Source: Nocardioides_C sp963700955
Lineage (GTDB): Bacteria > Actinomycetota > Actinomycetes > Propionibacteriales > Nocardioidaceae
NCBI GenBank assembly: GCA_963700955.1
Contig: CAVOZH010000005.1
Coordinates: forward strand, 124,001-188,000
Direction: 5' to 3'
DNA: 64,000 nt
Each line of letters starts with the position of its first letter. Position 1 is the first letter of the stretch. The notes beneath the pieces were generated by a model that worked only from the letters and a program-made list of their open reading frames with translations, searched no databases and was not told the DNA's origin. The position numbers and the translations under genes were made by a program. Shown one piece after another: positions 36,351-45,270 of the stretch.

Positions 36351-37436
36351 TCAGACGTAGCGCTCGAGGATGCTCGACTCCGCGAGCCGTGACAGGCCCT
36401 CACGCACACTCCGGGCGCGCAGCTCGCCGACGCCCTCGACGGCCTGGAGGTCGTCGACCCCCGCGGAGAGCAGCTTCTGCAGGCTGCCGAAGTGCTCCAC
36501 CAGCCGGTCGACGACCGGGCCGGGGAGGCGAGGCACCTTCGCGAGCAGGCGGTACCCCTTGGGTGTCACGGCGCCGTCGAGGTGCTCGTTCGCGCCGAGG
36601 CCGAGCGCACGCGCCACGCTCGCGATGTCGACGAGGTCGGACGCGCTGAGCTCCTCGAGCGAGGCGAGGATGTCCTCGGCCTTGCGAGGTTTGCGTCCGT
36701 CGGGCAGATAGTCGCGTACGACGAGCTCGCGCTCCATGTCGACGCCGGTGACGAGCTCGTCGAGCTGAAGCGCGAGGAGCCGGCCGTCGCTGCCGAGCTC
36801 GAGCACGTAGTCCTCGATCTCCCGGGCGATCCGGGTCACCATCTCGAGCCGCTGGGCGACGACGGCGACGTCGCGCACGGTGACGAGGTCCTCGATCTCG
36901 AGCGCGGAGAGCGTGCTGGAGACCTCGTCGAGCCGAAGCTTGTAGCGCTCGAGCGTGGCGAGCGCCTGGTTCGCGCGGGAGAGGATCTGGCCGGAGTCCT
37001 CCAGCACGTAGCGGATCTCACCGACGTACACCGCGATGATCTGCATCGACTGGGACACCGAGATCACCGGGAAGCCGCTCTGACGTGCGACCCGGTCGGC
37101 GGTGCGGTGCCGGGTGCCCGTCTCCTCGCTGTAGATGGAGGGGTCGGGCATCAGGTGCACCGCGGCGCGCAGGATGCGGCCGGCGTCGCGGTCGAGGATG
37201 ATCGCGCCGTCCATCTTGGCCAGCTCGCGAAGTCCGGTCGCGGTGAACGGGACGTCGAGGGTGAACCCACCCGTCGAGATCGACTCGACGGTCTTGTCGT
37301 CGCCGAGGACGATCAGGGCGCCGGTGCGGCCACGAAGAACCCGCTCGAGACCGTCGCGCAGCGATGTGCCAGGCGCGATGTTCGCGAGGGTCGCCCGTAG
37401 CCGGAGGGTGTCGTCCGACCGGTCGGTGGATACCAA
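36351..37436 (-). CDS. disA: DisA diadenylate cyclase, DNA integrity scanning
   Basis: Synthesises cyclic di-AMP from two ATP and scans DNA for branched structures. The 361-aa protein has an N-terminal DAC domain with KMDGAIILD (DGA motif, near residue 75) and GTRHRTADR (RHR motif, near 107), a helical spine, and C-terminal helix-hairpin-helix repeats (LQAVEGVGELRARSVREGL). All catalytic residues are present. The start is TTG at 37436 with GGGGAG upstream. It lies downstream of radA, whose product inhibits DisA in Bacillus and Mycobacterium. A possible -10 (TACACT) lies in the 87-bp gap. Confidence 0.95.
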   Translation of the reverse strand: MVSTDRSDDTLRLRATLANIAPGTSLRDGLERVLRGRTGALIVLGDDKTVESISTGGFTLDVPFTATGLRELAKMDGAIILDRDAGRILRAAVHLMPDPSIYSEETGTRHRTADRVARQSGFPVISVSQSMQIIAVYVGEIRYVLEDSGQILSRANQALATLERYKLRLDEVSSTLSALEIEDLVTVRDVAVVAQRLEMVTRIAREIEDYVLELGSDGRLLALQLDELVTGVDMERELVVRDYLPDGRKPRKAEDILASLEELSASDLVDIASVARALGLGANEHLDGAVTPKGYRLLAKVPRLPGPVVDRLVEHFGSLQKLLSAGVDDLQAVEGVGELRARSVREGLSRLAESSILERYV

Positions 37437-37523
37437 GATGCTCCCCTGCTCAAATGCCTCTGACGGCGTCAGTGTAAGGGATACCGACGCGCCGAGGTCT
37501 GGATAACCCGCGCGCAGGCGCAG

Positions 37524-38969
37524 CTAGACCAGACCAAGTGCCGGACGCTGCGGCGAGGCGGTGTTGGGGGCGATCAGCGGCGTCACGTCGCCCTTGCCGA
37601 GATCGAGGACCCGCAGTGCAGAGTCGATGTCGGGCACGCTGACCACCTGAAGCCCCTCGACCTTGCGCACGGACCCGCGCGCCTCCCCGGACTCGCTCGG
37701 CACGATCGCGGAGCGGAAGCCCAGCCGGGCGGCCTCCGCGATCCGCTGGGGCAGGTCGCGGACGCGGCGCAGCTCGCCGGCGAGGCCGAGCTCACCGATC
37801 GCCACCACGTCGGTCGGAACCTCCCGGTCCTTCCAGGCCGAGGCGATGGCGATCGCGACCGCGAGGTCACCCGCGGGCTCGGTCACCCTGGCACCGCCGA
37901 TGGTCGAGGCGAACACGTCGTGCGCGTGCAGGCGGATCCGGGCGCGCTGCTGCAGCACCGCGACGGTCATCGCGATGCGGGCGTTGTCGAGACCCGAGGT
38001 CGTGCGCCGGGGCCGCTCGGAAGCGGAAGGGGTGACCAGCGCCTGCACCTCGGCGAGGATCGGACGCCTTCCCTCGAGGGTCACGGCCACACAGGTGCCG
38101 GGCACCGCCTCGTGGTGGCGTGCGACGAACAGCCCGGTCGGGTCGGTGACGGCGACGATGCCGTCTGCCGAGAGGTCGAAGCAGCCGACCTCGTCGACCG
38201 GTCCGAACCGGTTCTTGACCGCCCGCACCATGCGAAGCCGTGAGCTCCGCTCGCCCTCGAAGTGCAGCACCACGTCGACGAGGTGCTCGAGAACCCTCGG
38301 GCCGGCGATCGAGCCGTCCTTGGTGACGTGGCCGACCAGCAGGGTCGCGATGTTGCGCGCCTTTGCCAGCCGGATCAGCGCGGCGGCGACCTCCTTGACC
38401 TGGGTCACGCCGCCGGGGACTCCGTCCACATCCGCGGCGCTGATGGTCTGGACCGAGTCCACGACCAGGAGCTGCGGCTTGACCGCGTCGATGTGGGTGA
38501 GCACGGCGCCGAGGTCGGTCTCGGCGGCCAGGAACAGCTCGTCGTGCACGCTGTGGGTGCGGTCGGCACGCAGCCGCACCTGCGACGCCGACTCCTCGCC
38601 GGTGACATAGAGGGTGCGGGCACCCGCCCGCGCGTGCTGGGCCGCCACCTCCAGCAGGAGCGTCGACTTGCCGACACCCGGCTCGCCGGCGAGCAGCACG
38701 GCCGCTCCTGGGACCAGCCCACCGCCGAGGACCCGGTCGAGCTCGGGGACGCCGCTGGTGCCTGCCCGTGACTCGTCGACGGCGACCTGCCCGATCGGGA
38801 CTGCCGCGGAGGTGACCGGCCCTGCCGTCGTACGTCCTTGCGGTGCGCCTGCCTCGGCCACGCTTCCCCAGGCCTGGCACTCGCCGCAGCGACCGACCCA
38901 TTTCGCGGTCTCCCAGCCGCACTCGCTGCACCGGAAGGAGGGGCGGGCTCGTCCTGTCGTCCTGCTCAT
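37524..38969 (-). CDS. radA: DNA repair protein RadA
   Basis: RecA-like branch-migration helicase acting in homologous recombination. The 481-aa protein has an N-terminal C4 zinc finger (FRCSECGWETAKWVGRCGEC), Walker A GEPGVGKSTLLLE near residue 96, LLVVDSVQTI as Walker B, the RadA-specific KNRFG motif, and a C-terminal Lon-protease-like domain with FASTIGGARVTEPAGDLAV. It starts at ATG 38969, behind TAACGT at seven bases. It precedes disA on the same strand, the usual actinobacterial pair. Confidence 0.95.
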   Translation of the reverse strand: MSRTTGRARPSFRCSECGWETAKWVGRCGECQAWGSVAEAGAPQGRTTAGPVTSAAVPIGQVAVDESRAGTSGVPELDRVLGGGLVPGAAVLLAGEPGVGKSTLLLEVAAQHARAGARTLYVTGEESASQVRLRADRTHSVHDELFLAAETDLGAVLTHIDAVKPQLLVVDSVQTISAADVDGVPGGVTQVKEVAAALIRLAKARNIATLLVGHVTKDGSIAGPRVLEHLVDVVLHFEGERSSRLRMVRAVKNRFGPVDEVGCFDLSADGIVAVTDPTGLFVARHHEAVPGTCVAVTLEGRRPILAEVQALVTPSASERPRRTTSGLDNARIAMTVAVLQQRARIRLHAHDVFASTIGGARVTEPAGDLAVAIAIASAWKDREVPTDVVAIGELGLAGELRRVRDLPQRIAEAARLGFRSAIVPSESGEARGSVRKVEGLQVVSVPDIDSALRVLDLGKGDVTPLIAPNTASPQRPALGLV

Positions 38970-38976
38970 GACCGGG

Positions 38977-38982
38977 ACGTTA
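38977..38982 (-). promoter_or_regulatory. TAACGT -10 box, radA
   Basis: On the minus strand TAACGT ends seven bases before ATG 38969, consistent with a leaderless radA transcript. Confidence 0.4.
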
Positions 38983-39083
38983 TGCCACCGCGCCGACAAA
39001 CTGACGCAGGCTGCCCCGGACGCCGCCCGAGGCAGGGTCAGTTGACGGCGCGACCCTCCCGGGTGATCATGCCTGGACAGGAT

Positions 39084-39095
39084 TGGAACGATCCA
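39084..39095. promoter_or_regulatory. candidate LacI-family operator
   Basis: TGGAACGATCCA is a 10-of-12 palindrome with the central CG typical of LacI-family operators. It ends 43 bp before the LacI-type gene at 39139, suggesting autoregulation. Confidence 0.45.
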
Positions 39096-39138
39096 GACCT
39101 GAACTATCCACACAAACCGTCAGGGGAACACCGCCGCG

Positions 39139-40218
39139 ATGTCACGAGGTTCGACCGCCGGCCTTCGCGGCAACGGCCACGCGCCGACGCTGGCGACCGT
39201 CGCCCGGGAGGCGGGCGTCTCGCGGCAGACGGTGTCCAACGCCCTGAACAGCCCCCACCTGCTCCGTCCGGAGACCCTGGAGCGGGTACGACAGGCGATC
39301 GACGCCCTCGGGTACTCCCCGAACCGTGCCGCCCGAAGCCTGCGCACCCGCTCCTCCCACCTGATCGGCCTCCGCGTGGACCGTGTCGTGGAGGGCACCG
39401 CGAACGCCACCATGGACCGCTTCCTCCACTCGCTCGTCGAGAGCTCGAAGGACGCCGGCTACCACGTGCTCTTGTTCTCGTCGGGCGTCGACGCCGGCGA
39501 CGGGGCGCACGACGGCCAGCCCGACCAGTCCACCGCCATCGCGGCGTACGACGACCTGCTGCGCTCCACGGCGGTCGACGCGTTCGTCGTCACCGACACC
39601 TACCGGGGCAACCCGCAGGCGGGATGGCTGGAGTCGCGCGGGGCGCCGTTCGTGGCGTTCGGCAGGCCGTGGGACGAGCCGAACGCCGTGCACCCCTGGG
39701 TGGACGTGGACGGCCGGACCGGGGTGATGCTCGCGGTCGAGCACCTGGTCGAGCGCGGCCACGAACGCATCGCCTGGGTGGGCTGGCAGAAGACCTCCTT
39801 CATCGGCGAGGACCGCAGGACCGGCTGGACCGACGCCATGCACCGGCACGGGCTGTCCACGACGCGGCTGAGCGCCCGCGGTGACGACACGCTCGACTTC
39901 GGGCGCCGTGCGGCGCTGGCGCTGCTCGAGAGGGAGCGGCCCACCGCGTTCGCATGTGTGAGCGACACCGTCGCGATGGGGGTCCTCCACGCACTCGCCA
40001 CACTCGGACTCAAGGCCGGCCGCGACATCGCCGTGGTCGGTTTCGACGACTCGATCGCCGCGCAGGTCGCGCCGCCGGGCCTGACGTCCGTGCGCCAGCC
40101 GCTCGAGCAGGTCGCCGTGGAGATCGTGAACCTGCTCGGCAAGCGGCTCTCCCACAAGCCCATCGACGACCCGGGCCGGTTGCTCGCGCCGACCCTCTCG
40201 GTGCGCGGCTCCTCATAA
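39139..40218 (+). CDS. LacI-family transcriptional regulator
   Basis: 359 aa with an N-terminal LacI HTH (TLATVAREAGVSRQTVSNALN, residues 17-37, plus hinge helix PNRAARSLRTR) and a periplasmic-binding-protein-like sensor domain (HLIGLRVDRV, AFVVTDTYRGNPQ, HERIAWVGWQ, FACVSDTVAMGVLHAL, AVVGFDDS). Such regulators usually repress sugar uptake or use genes. No sugar transporter lies next to it, so its targets are elsewhere or it is an orphan. A candidate operator lies just upstream. It is divergent from radA and convergent with the methyltransferase gene at 40280. Confidence 0.92.
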   Translation: MSRGSTAGLRGNGHAPTLATVAREAGVSRQTVSNALNSPHLLRPETLERVRQAIDALGYSPNRAARSLRTRSSHLIGLRVDRVVEGTANATMDRFLHSLVESSKDAGYHVLLFSSGVDAGDGAHDGQPDQSTAIAAYDDLLRSTAVDAFVVTDTYRGNPQAGWLESRGAPFVAFGRPWDEPNAVHPWVDVDGRTGVMLAVEHLVERGHERIAWVGWQKTSFIGEDRRTGWTDAMHRHGLSTTRLSARGDDTLDFGRRAALALLERERPTAFACVSDTVAMGVLHALATLGLKAGRDIAVVGFDDSIAAQVAPPGLTSVRQPLEQVAVEIVNLLGKRLSHKPIDDPGRLLAPTLSVRGSS

Positions 40219-40279
40219 CCCATGGTCGACGTGCTGCCGGGACCAGCGCCCCGCCGGAAGACGCCGCCTGGACGGCTCG

Positions 40280-40975
40280 CTAGAACCGCCGCCACCAGAG
40301 GTTGACTGCGTAGTCCACGACCAGTCCCTCGTGCTCCGCGACGATCTCCCGCGCCAGCGCAGGCGCGAACTCGATCCCGACGACGGCCTCCAGGTCCTCG
40401 CGACGCTCGAAGCGCCACTCGATGTCGAGCGGCACCCTGGTCCATCCGTGCGAGGACCAGAAACGCTCCACCTCGACCGGGTCGACGGAGGGGTAGCCGC
40501 GGAGGAACCACCGGCCGAAGGTGCTCCGCGTCGCGTCGTTGTCGATGACGAAGGCCACGCCGCCGCGACGCATGACACGGCTGACCTCCGCCAGGCCCGG
40601 CTCGCACCCCGGCCCGAAGAAGTAGGCCCATCGGGCGTGGACCAGATCCACGCTCGCGTCAGGCAGCGGGACCTGCTGCGCCGTCCCCTGGAGAACCCGG
40701 ACGTTGCCGAGGCGGGAGGTGCGCCGCCGGGCGATCGCCGCGAGAGCGGCGTTGGGCTCCACCCCGGTCACCGCGTGGGCGTCGTACGCCCATCGGGGAA
40801 GGTGGAAACCGGTGCCGCAGCCGAGGTCGAGCACGTCGCGCCCGCTCCAGTCGAGGACCGTGCGCATGGCGGCCTCGATGCGCTGGTCGGGGTCGACCGC
40901 GCGGTTCTCGAGCTCGTAGGTCCCGGGGTTGTTCCAGATGTTCGGGCTGGGGATCGCCCCGTCAGATGCGGACAA
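40280..40975 (-). CDS. class I SAM-dependent methyltransferase
   Basis: 231 aa with motif I VLDLGCGTGFHLPRWA near residue 48, an acidic motif II (AVTGVEPNA), VRVLQGTAQQVPLPDASVDLVHARWAYFF and the post-motif EVSRVMRRGGVAFVIDN. It is UbiE/Methyltransf_11-like. The substrate is unknown. Its ATG lies 14 bases inside the end of the VOC-domain gene, so the two are cotranscribed and translationally coupled. Confidence 0.85.
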   Translation of the reverse strand: MSASDGAIPSPNIWNNPGTYELENRAVDPDQRIEAAMRTVLDWSGRDVLDLGCGTGFHLPRWAYDAHAVTGVEPNAALAAIARRRTSRLGNVRVLQGTAQQVPLPDASVDLVHARWAYFFGPGCEPGLAEVSRVMRRGGVAFVIDNDATRSTFGRWFLRGYPSVDPVEVERFWSSHGWTRVPLDIEWRFERREDLEAVVGIEFAPALAREIVAEHEGLVVDYAVNLWWRRF

Positions 40976-41603
40976 CGCCGTTCGGGGTCTTGAACTGGGC
41001 GGCGACGATGCCGGGTGTCCCGTGCGGCGCGACCCACTTGACCTCGACGTCCTCCAGCGGATCGGCGTCGCCGCCGAGCCACTCGCGCACCCGCGCGGGG
41101 TCGCCGGCGATCTCGAGGCAGTCGAGGTGGAGGTTGCCGCTCGAGCCCTCGCTCGGGTGCTCGATGCCGGGCTCCCACTGGACGAAGAACGGCAGCTGCG
41201 GGTCGGACTGGAGGCCCTTCACGCCGAGCTGGCGCCACCTGAGCTCCACCCCGTCCGGACGGTGCCGGTTGCCCTGGACCGACGCACGTCCGAGGCGCCC
41301 CTCGATCGGGGTGATGTCGTCGACGGCGACCACCCAGCCGAGCCAGCCGCCGCCGAGCTCGGACCGGGCGCGCACGGCCTGCCCGAAGGGCGCCTTGTCG
41401 GACGCGGGGTGGTCGAGCACGCCGACCACTTCGAGGTAGGTCCCGGCGCTCAGCGGAAGCACCATGTTCCTCGTGCCGAAGCGGGGGTGGATGCCCCCGT
41501 CGCGGAAATCCTCGCCGAGCAGCTCACCGATGCGGTGCGCGGTGCCCTTGAGTCCGTCGGGACCGGCTGCGTACGAGATGTGGTCGAGGCGCATGTCAAG
41601 CAT
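40962..41603 (-). CDS. VOC/glyoxalase-like domain protein
   Basis: About 213 aa. The N-terminus RLDHISYAAGPDGLKGTAHRIGELLG and RNMVLPLSAGTYLEVVGVLDHP show the glyoxalase-like (Glyoxalase_3) VOC fold, with GNLHLDCLEIAGDPARVREWLGG in the second half. Active-site metal ligands are not certain. The start is ATG 41603 or ATG 41594. It is divergent from the EF-G-like gene and coupled to a methyltransferase. No pathway is evident. Confidence 0.75.
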   Translation of the reverse strand: MLDMRLDHISYAAGPDGLKGTAHRIGELLGEDFRDGGIHPRFGTRNMVLPLSAGTYLEVVGVLDHPASDKAPFGQAVRARSELGGGWLGWVVAVDDITPIEGRLGRASVQGNRHRPDGVELRWRQLGVKGLQSDPQLPFFVQWEPGIEHPSEGSSGNLHLDCLEIAGDPARVREWLGGDADPLEDVEVKWVAPHGTPGIVAAQFKTPNGVVRI

Positions 41604-41733
41604 TCTCGCCATTGATCTTGGACACTCCGACAGCGGGGTCCCCTTGGTCCCCTCAGGGACCTGACCTTCGACCCCTTGTGCATTCCCCGGCGGCAGGTGT
41701 TTGGTGAGAGGCACCAGCACGGAGGAGGCAGAT

Positions 41734-43818
41734 GTGGCAGGCAAGTCATCCGCTACCCAGCTCGGCGGGGACCCGGTCCCGACGACGGACCGACCCGGCT
41801 CGATCCGCAACGTGGTCCTGGTCGGGCCGGCCGGTTCGGGAAAGACCTCGCTCGTCGAGGCACTGCTCGTAGCCGCCGGCGTGCTCAACCGCGCCGGTCG
41901 CGTCGAGGAGGGTACGACGGTCAGCGACTTCGACGAGGCGGAGCTGCGGCAGCAGAGATCGGTCTCACTCAGCCTCGCGCCCCTCGTCCACGAGGGCGTC
42001 AAGATCAACCTGCTCGACACCCCCGGCTACGCCGACTTCGTCGGTGAGCTCCGTGCCGGCCTCCGCGCCGCGGACTGCGCGATGTTCGTGGTCGCCGCGA
42101 ACGAAGGTGTCGACGAGCCCACCCGTGAGGTGTGGCGCGAGTGCGCCTCGGTGAACATGCCGCGGGTGGTGGTCGTCACCAAGCTCGACCACGCCCGCGC
42201 GGACTACGACGGGGTGGTCGCCAGCGCCCAGAACGCCTTCGGCGAGAAGGTCCTGCCGGTCTACCTGCACGAGGGCGACCGGATGGTCGGTCTCCTCACC
42301 GGTGACGACCCCGCCCACGAGGAGCAGCGGGGCGCGCTGATCGAGGGGGTGATCGAGGAGTCCGAGGACGAGTCCCTCATGGAGCGCTACGTCGGCGGTG
42401 AAGCGGTCGACCGCGACCTACTCGTCAAGGACCTCGAGCGCGCTGTCGCCCGAGGTTCCTTCTTTCCCGTGCTTCCCGTGTGCTCGTCCACCGGGCTCGG
42501 CACCACCGAGCTGCTGGACCTGGTCGTCGCCGGTTTCCCCTCCCCGCCCGAGCACACCTGCCCCGAGGTGTTCACGCCCGAGGGCAAGCGGGGCCCCGAG
42601 ATCAGCTGCGACCCCGAGGGCCCGCTCGTCGCCGAGGTCGTGAAGACCACGACCGACCCGTACGTCGGGCGCGTCAGCCTCGTGCGGGTCTTCTCCGGCA
42701 CCGTCCGGCCCGACATGACGGTGCACGTCTCGGGCCACTTCAGCTCGTTCTTCGGTGCGGAGAGCAGCCATGAGGACCACGACGAGGACGAGCGGGTCGG
42801 CGTGCTGTCGGTGCCGCTGGGCAAGCAGCAGCGTCCGGCCGAGCTCGTCGTCGCGGGTGACCTCTGCACGATCGGGCGGCTCAGCCGGGCGGAGACCGGC
42901 GACACGCTCTCCGAGAAGGAGCACCCGCTCGTGCTCAGGCCCTGGTCGATGCCGGAGCCGCTGCTGCCCGTCGCGATCCAGGCTCGCGCGAAGGCCGACG
43001 AGGACAAGCTCTCCTCGGGTCTCCAGCGCCTCGCGGCCGAGGACCCGACGCTCCGGGTCGAGCACAACCCCGAGACCCACCAGCTGGTGCTGTGGTGCAT
43101 GGGGGAGGCCCACGCGGACGTCGCGCTGGACAGGCTGGCCAGCCGTTACGGCGCGACCGTCGACCCGGTGGACCTGCGGGTGCCGCTGCGCGAGACCTTC
43201 GCAGGCCTGGCGAAGGGCCACGGCCGGCACGTCAAGCAGTCCGGCGGCCATGGACAGTTCGCGGTCTGCGACATCGAGGTCGAGCCGCTGCCGGAAGGGT
43301 CCGGGTTCGAGTTCGTCGACAAGGTCGTGGGCGGCGCCGTCCCGCGTCAGTTCATCCCGAGCGTCGAGAAAGGTGTCCGGGCCCAGATGGAGAAGGGCGT
43401 CGCGAAGGGCTACCCCGTGGTGGACCTGCGCGTGACGCTGACCGACGGCAAGGCCCACAGCGTGGACTCCTCCGACATGGCCTTCCAGACCGCTGGTGCC
43501 CTGGCCCTGCGCGAGGCCGCCGCAGCCACGAAGGTCGCGATGCTCGAACCGGTCGACGAGGTGGCCGTCGTCGTACCCGACGACCTGGTCGGTACGGTGA
43601 TGAGCGACCTGTCCGGACGGCGGGGGCGGGTCCTCGGCAGCGAGCCTGTGGCAGCCGACCGGACCATGGTGCGGGCGGAGGTGCCCCAGGTGGAGATCGT
43701 GCGCTACGCGGTGGACCTGCGGTCGTTCTCGCACGGCGCGGCGACGTTCACCCGCAAGTTCGCGCGCTACGAGCCGATGCCCGACAACGTAGCCCAGCGC
43801 CACCTCAAGGAGAGCTAG
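41734..43818 (+). CDS. fusA2: elongation factor G-like protein (EF-G2)
   Basis: 694-aa translational GTPase paralogous to EF-G. G1 is VGPAGSGKTSLVEAL near residue 28, the effector region reads VSDFDEAELRQQRSVSLSLAPL, G3 is LLDTPGYADFVGEL and G4 is VVTKLDHARADYD (TKLD in place of NKxD). Domains II-V follow, with HVKQSGGHGQFAVCDIEVEPL from domain IV. It matches the actinobacterial EF-G2 (fusA2) class, whose members bind GTP but have no clear role in translocation. GTG 41734 is chosen because GGAGGAGG lies five bases upstream. The main fusA next to rpsL is not in this window. Confidence 0.88.
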   Translation: MAGKSSATQLGGDPVPTTDRPGSIRNVVLVGPAGSGKTSLVEALLVAAGVLNRAGRVEEGTTVSDFDEAELRQQRSVSLSLAPLVHEGVKINLLDTPGYADFVGELRAGLRAADCAMFVVAANEGVDEPTREVWRECASVNMPRVVVVTKLDHARADYDGVVASAQNAFGEKVLPVYLHEGDRMVGLLTGDDPAHEEQRGALIEGVIEESEDESLMERYVGGEAVDRDLLVKDLERAVARGSFFPVLPVCSSTGLGTTELLDLVVAGFPSPPEHTCPEVFTPEGKRGPEISCDPEGPLVAEVVKTTTDPYVGRVSLVRVFSGTVRPDMTVHVSGHFSSFFGAESSHEDHDEDERVGVLSVPLGKQQRPAELVVAGDLCTIGRLSRAETGDTLSEKEHPLVLRPWSMPEPLLPVAIQARAKADEDKLSSGLQRLAAEDPTLRVEHNPETHQLVLWCMGEAHADVALDRLASRYGATVDPVDLRVPLRETFAGLAKGHGRHVKQSGGHGQFAVCDIEVEPLPEGSGFEFVDKVVGGAVPRQFIPSVEKGVRAQMEKGVAKGYPVVDLRVTLTDGKAHSVDSSDMAFQTAGALALREAAAATKVAMLEPVDEVAVVVPDDLVGTVMSDLSGRRGRVLGSEPVAADRTMVRAEVPQVEIVRYAVDLRSFSHGAATFTRKFARYEPMPDNVAQRHLKES

Positions 43819-44471
43819 CCCGTAGGGCCGCGGTCCTGGCTGCGGAGCGCGTGGACCGACGGTGGGACCGGCACCTCGGGACGCAGGTCCGGTGAGGGCA
43901 GCGGGTCGGCGTACTCGCTCCTGACCGGCACCACGCCCGCCCAGGCGTCGCCCGCGACGTCCGCGGCGGTGTCCTCCGGCCACGACCTGGACACCTTGAG
44001 CACCCAGTCGTCGAGCGGGACGGAGAGCACCGTCGTCGCGGCCAGCTCTCGGGCGTCCGAGTCCCGTGTCTCGGCGAGCCGACCCGGGACGATCCGCTCG
44101 ACGAGCGCGTCCAGCGCCTGGACCTTCTCGTCGCCTTCGAGCTTCCTCGGGAGGCCCCGGACCACCGCGCTTCGGTACCAGAACGAGGACTCGAAGCGAG
44201 AGCGGGCCACGACCGTCGCGTCGAGCTCCGCGACGCTGATCGCCACGGGCTCGCCCGCCTCGAGCAGGCGCATCCACCGGGATCCGGTGGAACCGTGCCA
44301 GACCAGCGAGTCGCCGAGCCTTGCGACGGCGGTCGGCGTGACCGAGACCTCGCCGCCGTCCCTGTGCGCGACGTGGCCGAGGTAGGTGTCGTCGAGGAGC
44401 TGGTAGAGCTCGGCGACCTGCTCGGACTGCTTCTCCGGCAGCCGGGTGAGCCGGCGAGGCGGTTGGTCCAT
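43815..44471 (-). CDS. pyridoxamine-phosphate-oxidase-family protein
   Basis: 218-aa split-barrel flavin-binding-family protein: LDDTYLGHVAHRDGGEVSVTPTAVARLGDSLVWHGSTGSRWMRLLEAGEPVAISVAELDATVVARSRFES spans the FMN-binding barrel, and WYRSAVVRG follows. This is the NimA/PNPOx-like group often seen as flavin or F420 oxidoreductases of unknown substrate. Its stop overlaps the EF-G-like stop by four bases in convergent order. The next gene on the same strand is 16 bp upstream. Confidence 0.8.
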   Translation of the reverse strand: MDQPPRRLTRLPEKQSEQVAELYQLLDDTYLGHVAHRDGGEVSVTPTAVARLGDSLVWHGSTGSRWMRLLEAGEPVAISVAELDATVVARSRFESSFWYRSAVVRGLPRKLEGDEKVQALDALVERIVPGRLAETRDSDARELAATTVLSVPLDDWVLKVSRSWPEDTAADVAGDAWAGVVPVRSEYADPLPSPDLRPEVPVPPSVHALRSQDRGPTG

Positions 44472-44487
44472 GGGGCAGGCTCCCGGG

Positions 44488-45231
44488 CTAGCGCGGGTCA
44501 GCCGGGTGGATGGCCAGGGCCGAACGCGAGCGCAGGTGCGCCTCGCACAGGCGGACGAGCTCGTCGTACGCCTTCCGGCCCATCAGCTCGACGAGCTCCG
44601 GGCCGTTCGAGACGTAGACCGGCTCCGCGCCGACGTGAGCCTCGGTGTTCCCGCTGCAGTACCAGTCGAGGTCGTGGCCTCCGGGGCCCCAGCCGCGGCG
44701 GTCGTACTCGCCGATGCTGACCTCGGTGTAGGAGGTCCCGTCGGGCAGCTCGACGTCGCGGAAGGTGCGCCGGATGGGGAGCTGCCAGCACACGTCGGGC
44801 TTGGTCTCGAGAGGGTGCCTGCCCTGCCGGAGCGCGAGGCCGTGGAGTGCGCAGCCCTCGCCGCCCTCGAACCCCGGGCGGTTCAAGAAGATGCAGGCGC
44901 CCTCGTGCACAGCGGTCTTGCGCTCGCCGTCGTCGTCGACCTCGACCCAGGCGCCCTTGCGACCCGCGTCGTGGAACTGCCAGTGCTCGGGCTCGAGCAT
45001 CTTGACGAAGCCCTTGACCCGCTTCTCGTCGGCCTTGTCCGAGAAGTGGGCGCCGAGCGTGCAGCAACCGTCGAGCGGCCGGTCGGCGTAGATGCCCTTG
45101 CACCCCTGACCGAAGATGCACATCCAGTTCGACGTCAGCCACGTCAGGTCGCAGCGGAAGACCTGGCTCTTGTCCGCGGGGTCCGCGAACTCGACCCAGG
45201 CGCGGGGGAACACGAGATCTACCTCTGGCAC
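44488..45231 (-). CDS. cysteine-rich conserved protein (Rv0495c-like position)
   Basis: 247 aa with at least nine cysteines, clustered as VFRCDLTWLTSNWMCIFGQGC, DGCCTLGAHFSD, GACIFLNRP, EGCALHG, DVCWQLP and WYCSGN. The CxxC-poor but regularly spaced cysteines and GCALHG recall YkgJ/DUF3109-type proteins that bind a metal or cluster. I infer metal binding only. It starts at GTG 45231, six bases after TAGGGT. In M. tuberculosis a conserved gene (Rv0495c) holds the same place, divergent from the ppx-like gene. Function unknown. Confidence 0.75.
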   Translation of the reverse strand: MPEVDLVFPRAWVEFADPADKSQVFRCDLTWLTSNWMCIFGQGCKGIYADRPLDGCCTLGAHFSDKADEKRVKGFVKMLEPEHWQFHDAGRKGAWVEVDDDGERKTAVHEGACIFLNRPGFEGGEGCALHGLALRQGRHPLETKPDVCWQLPIRRTFRDVELPDGTSYTEVSIGEYDRRGWGPGGHDLDWYCSGNTEAHVGAEPVYVSNGPELVELMGRKAYDELVRLCEAHLRSRSALAIHPADPR

Positions 45232-45237
45232 GGGCCA

Positions 45238-45243
45238 ACCCTA
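45238..45243 (-). promoter_or_regulatory. TAGGGT -10 box, Cys-rich gene
   Basis: On the minus strand TAGGGT ends six bases before GTG 45231, matching the leaderless pattern seen across the window. Confidence 0.4.
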
Positions 45244-45270
45244 CGTGCTGTGTGGGAGGGTGAGAGGCCT

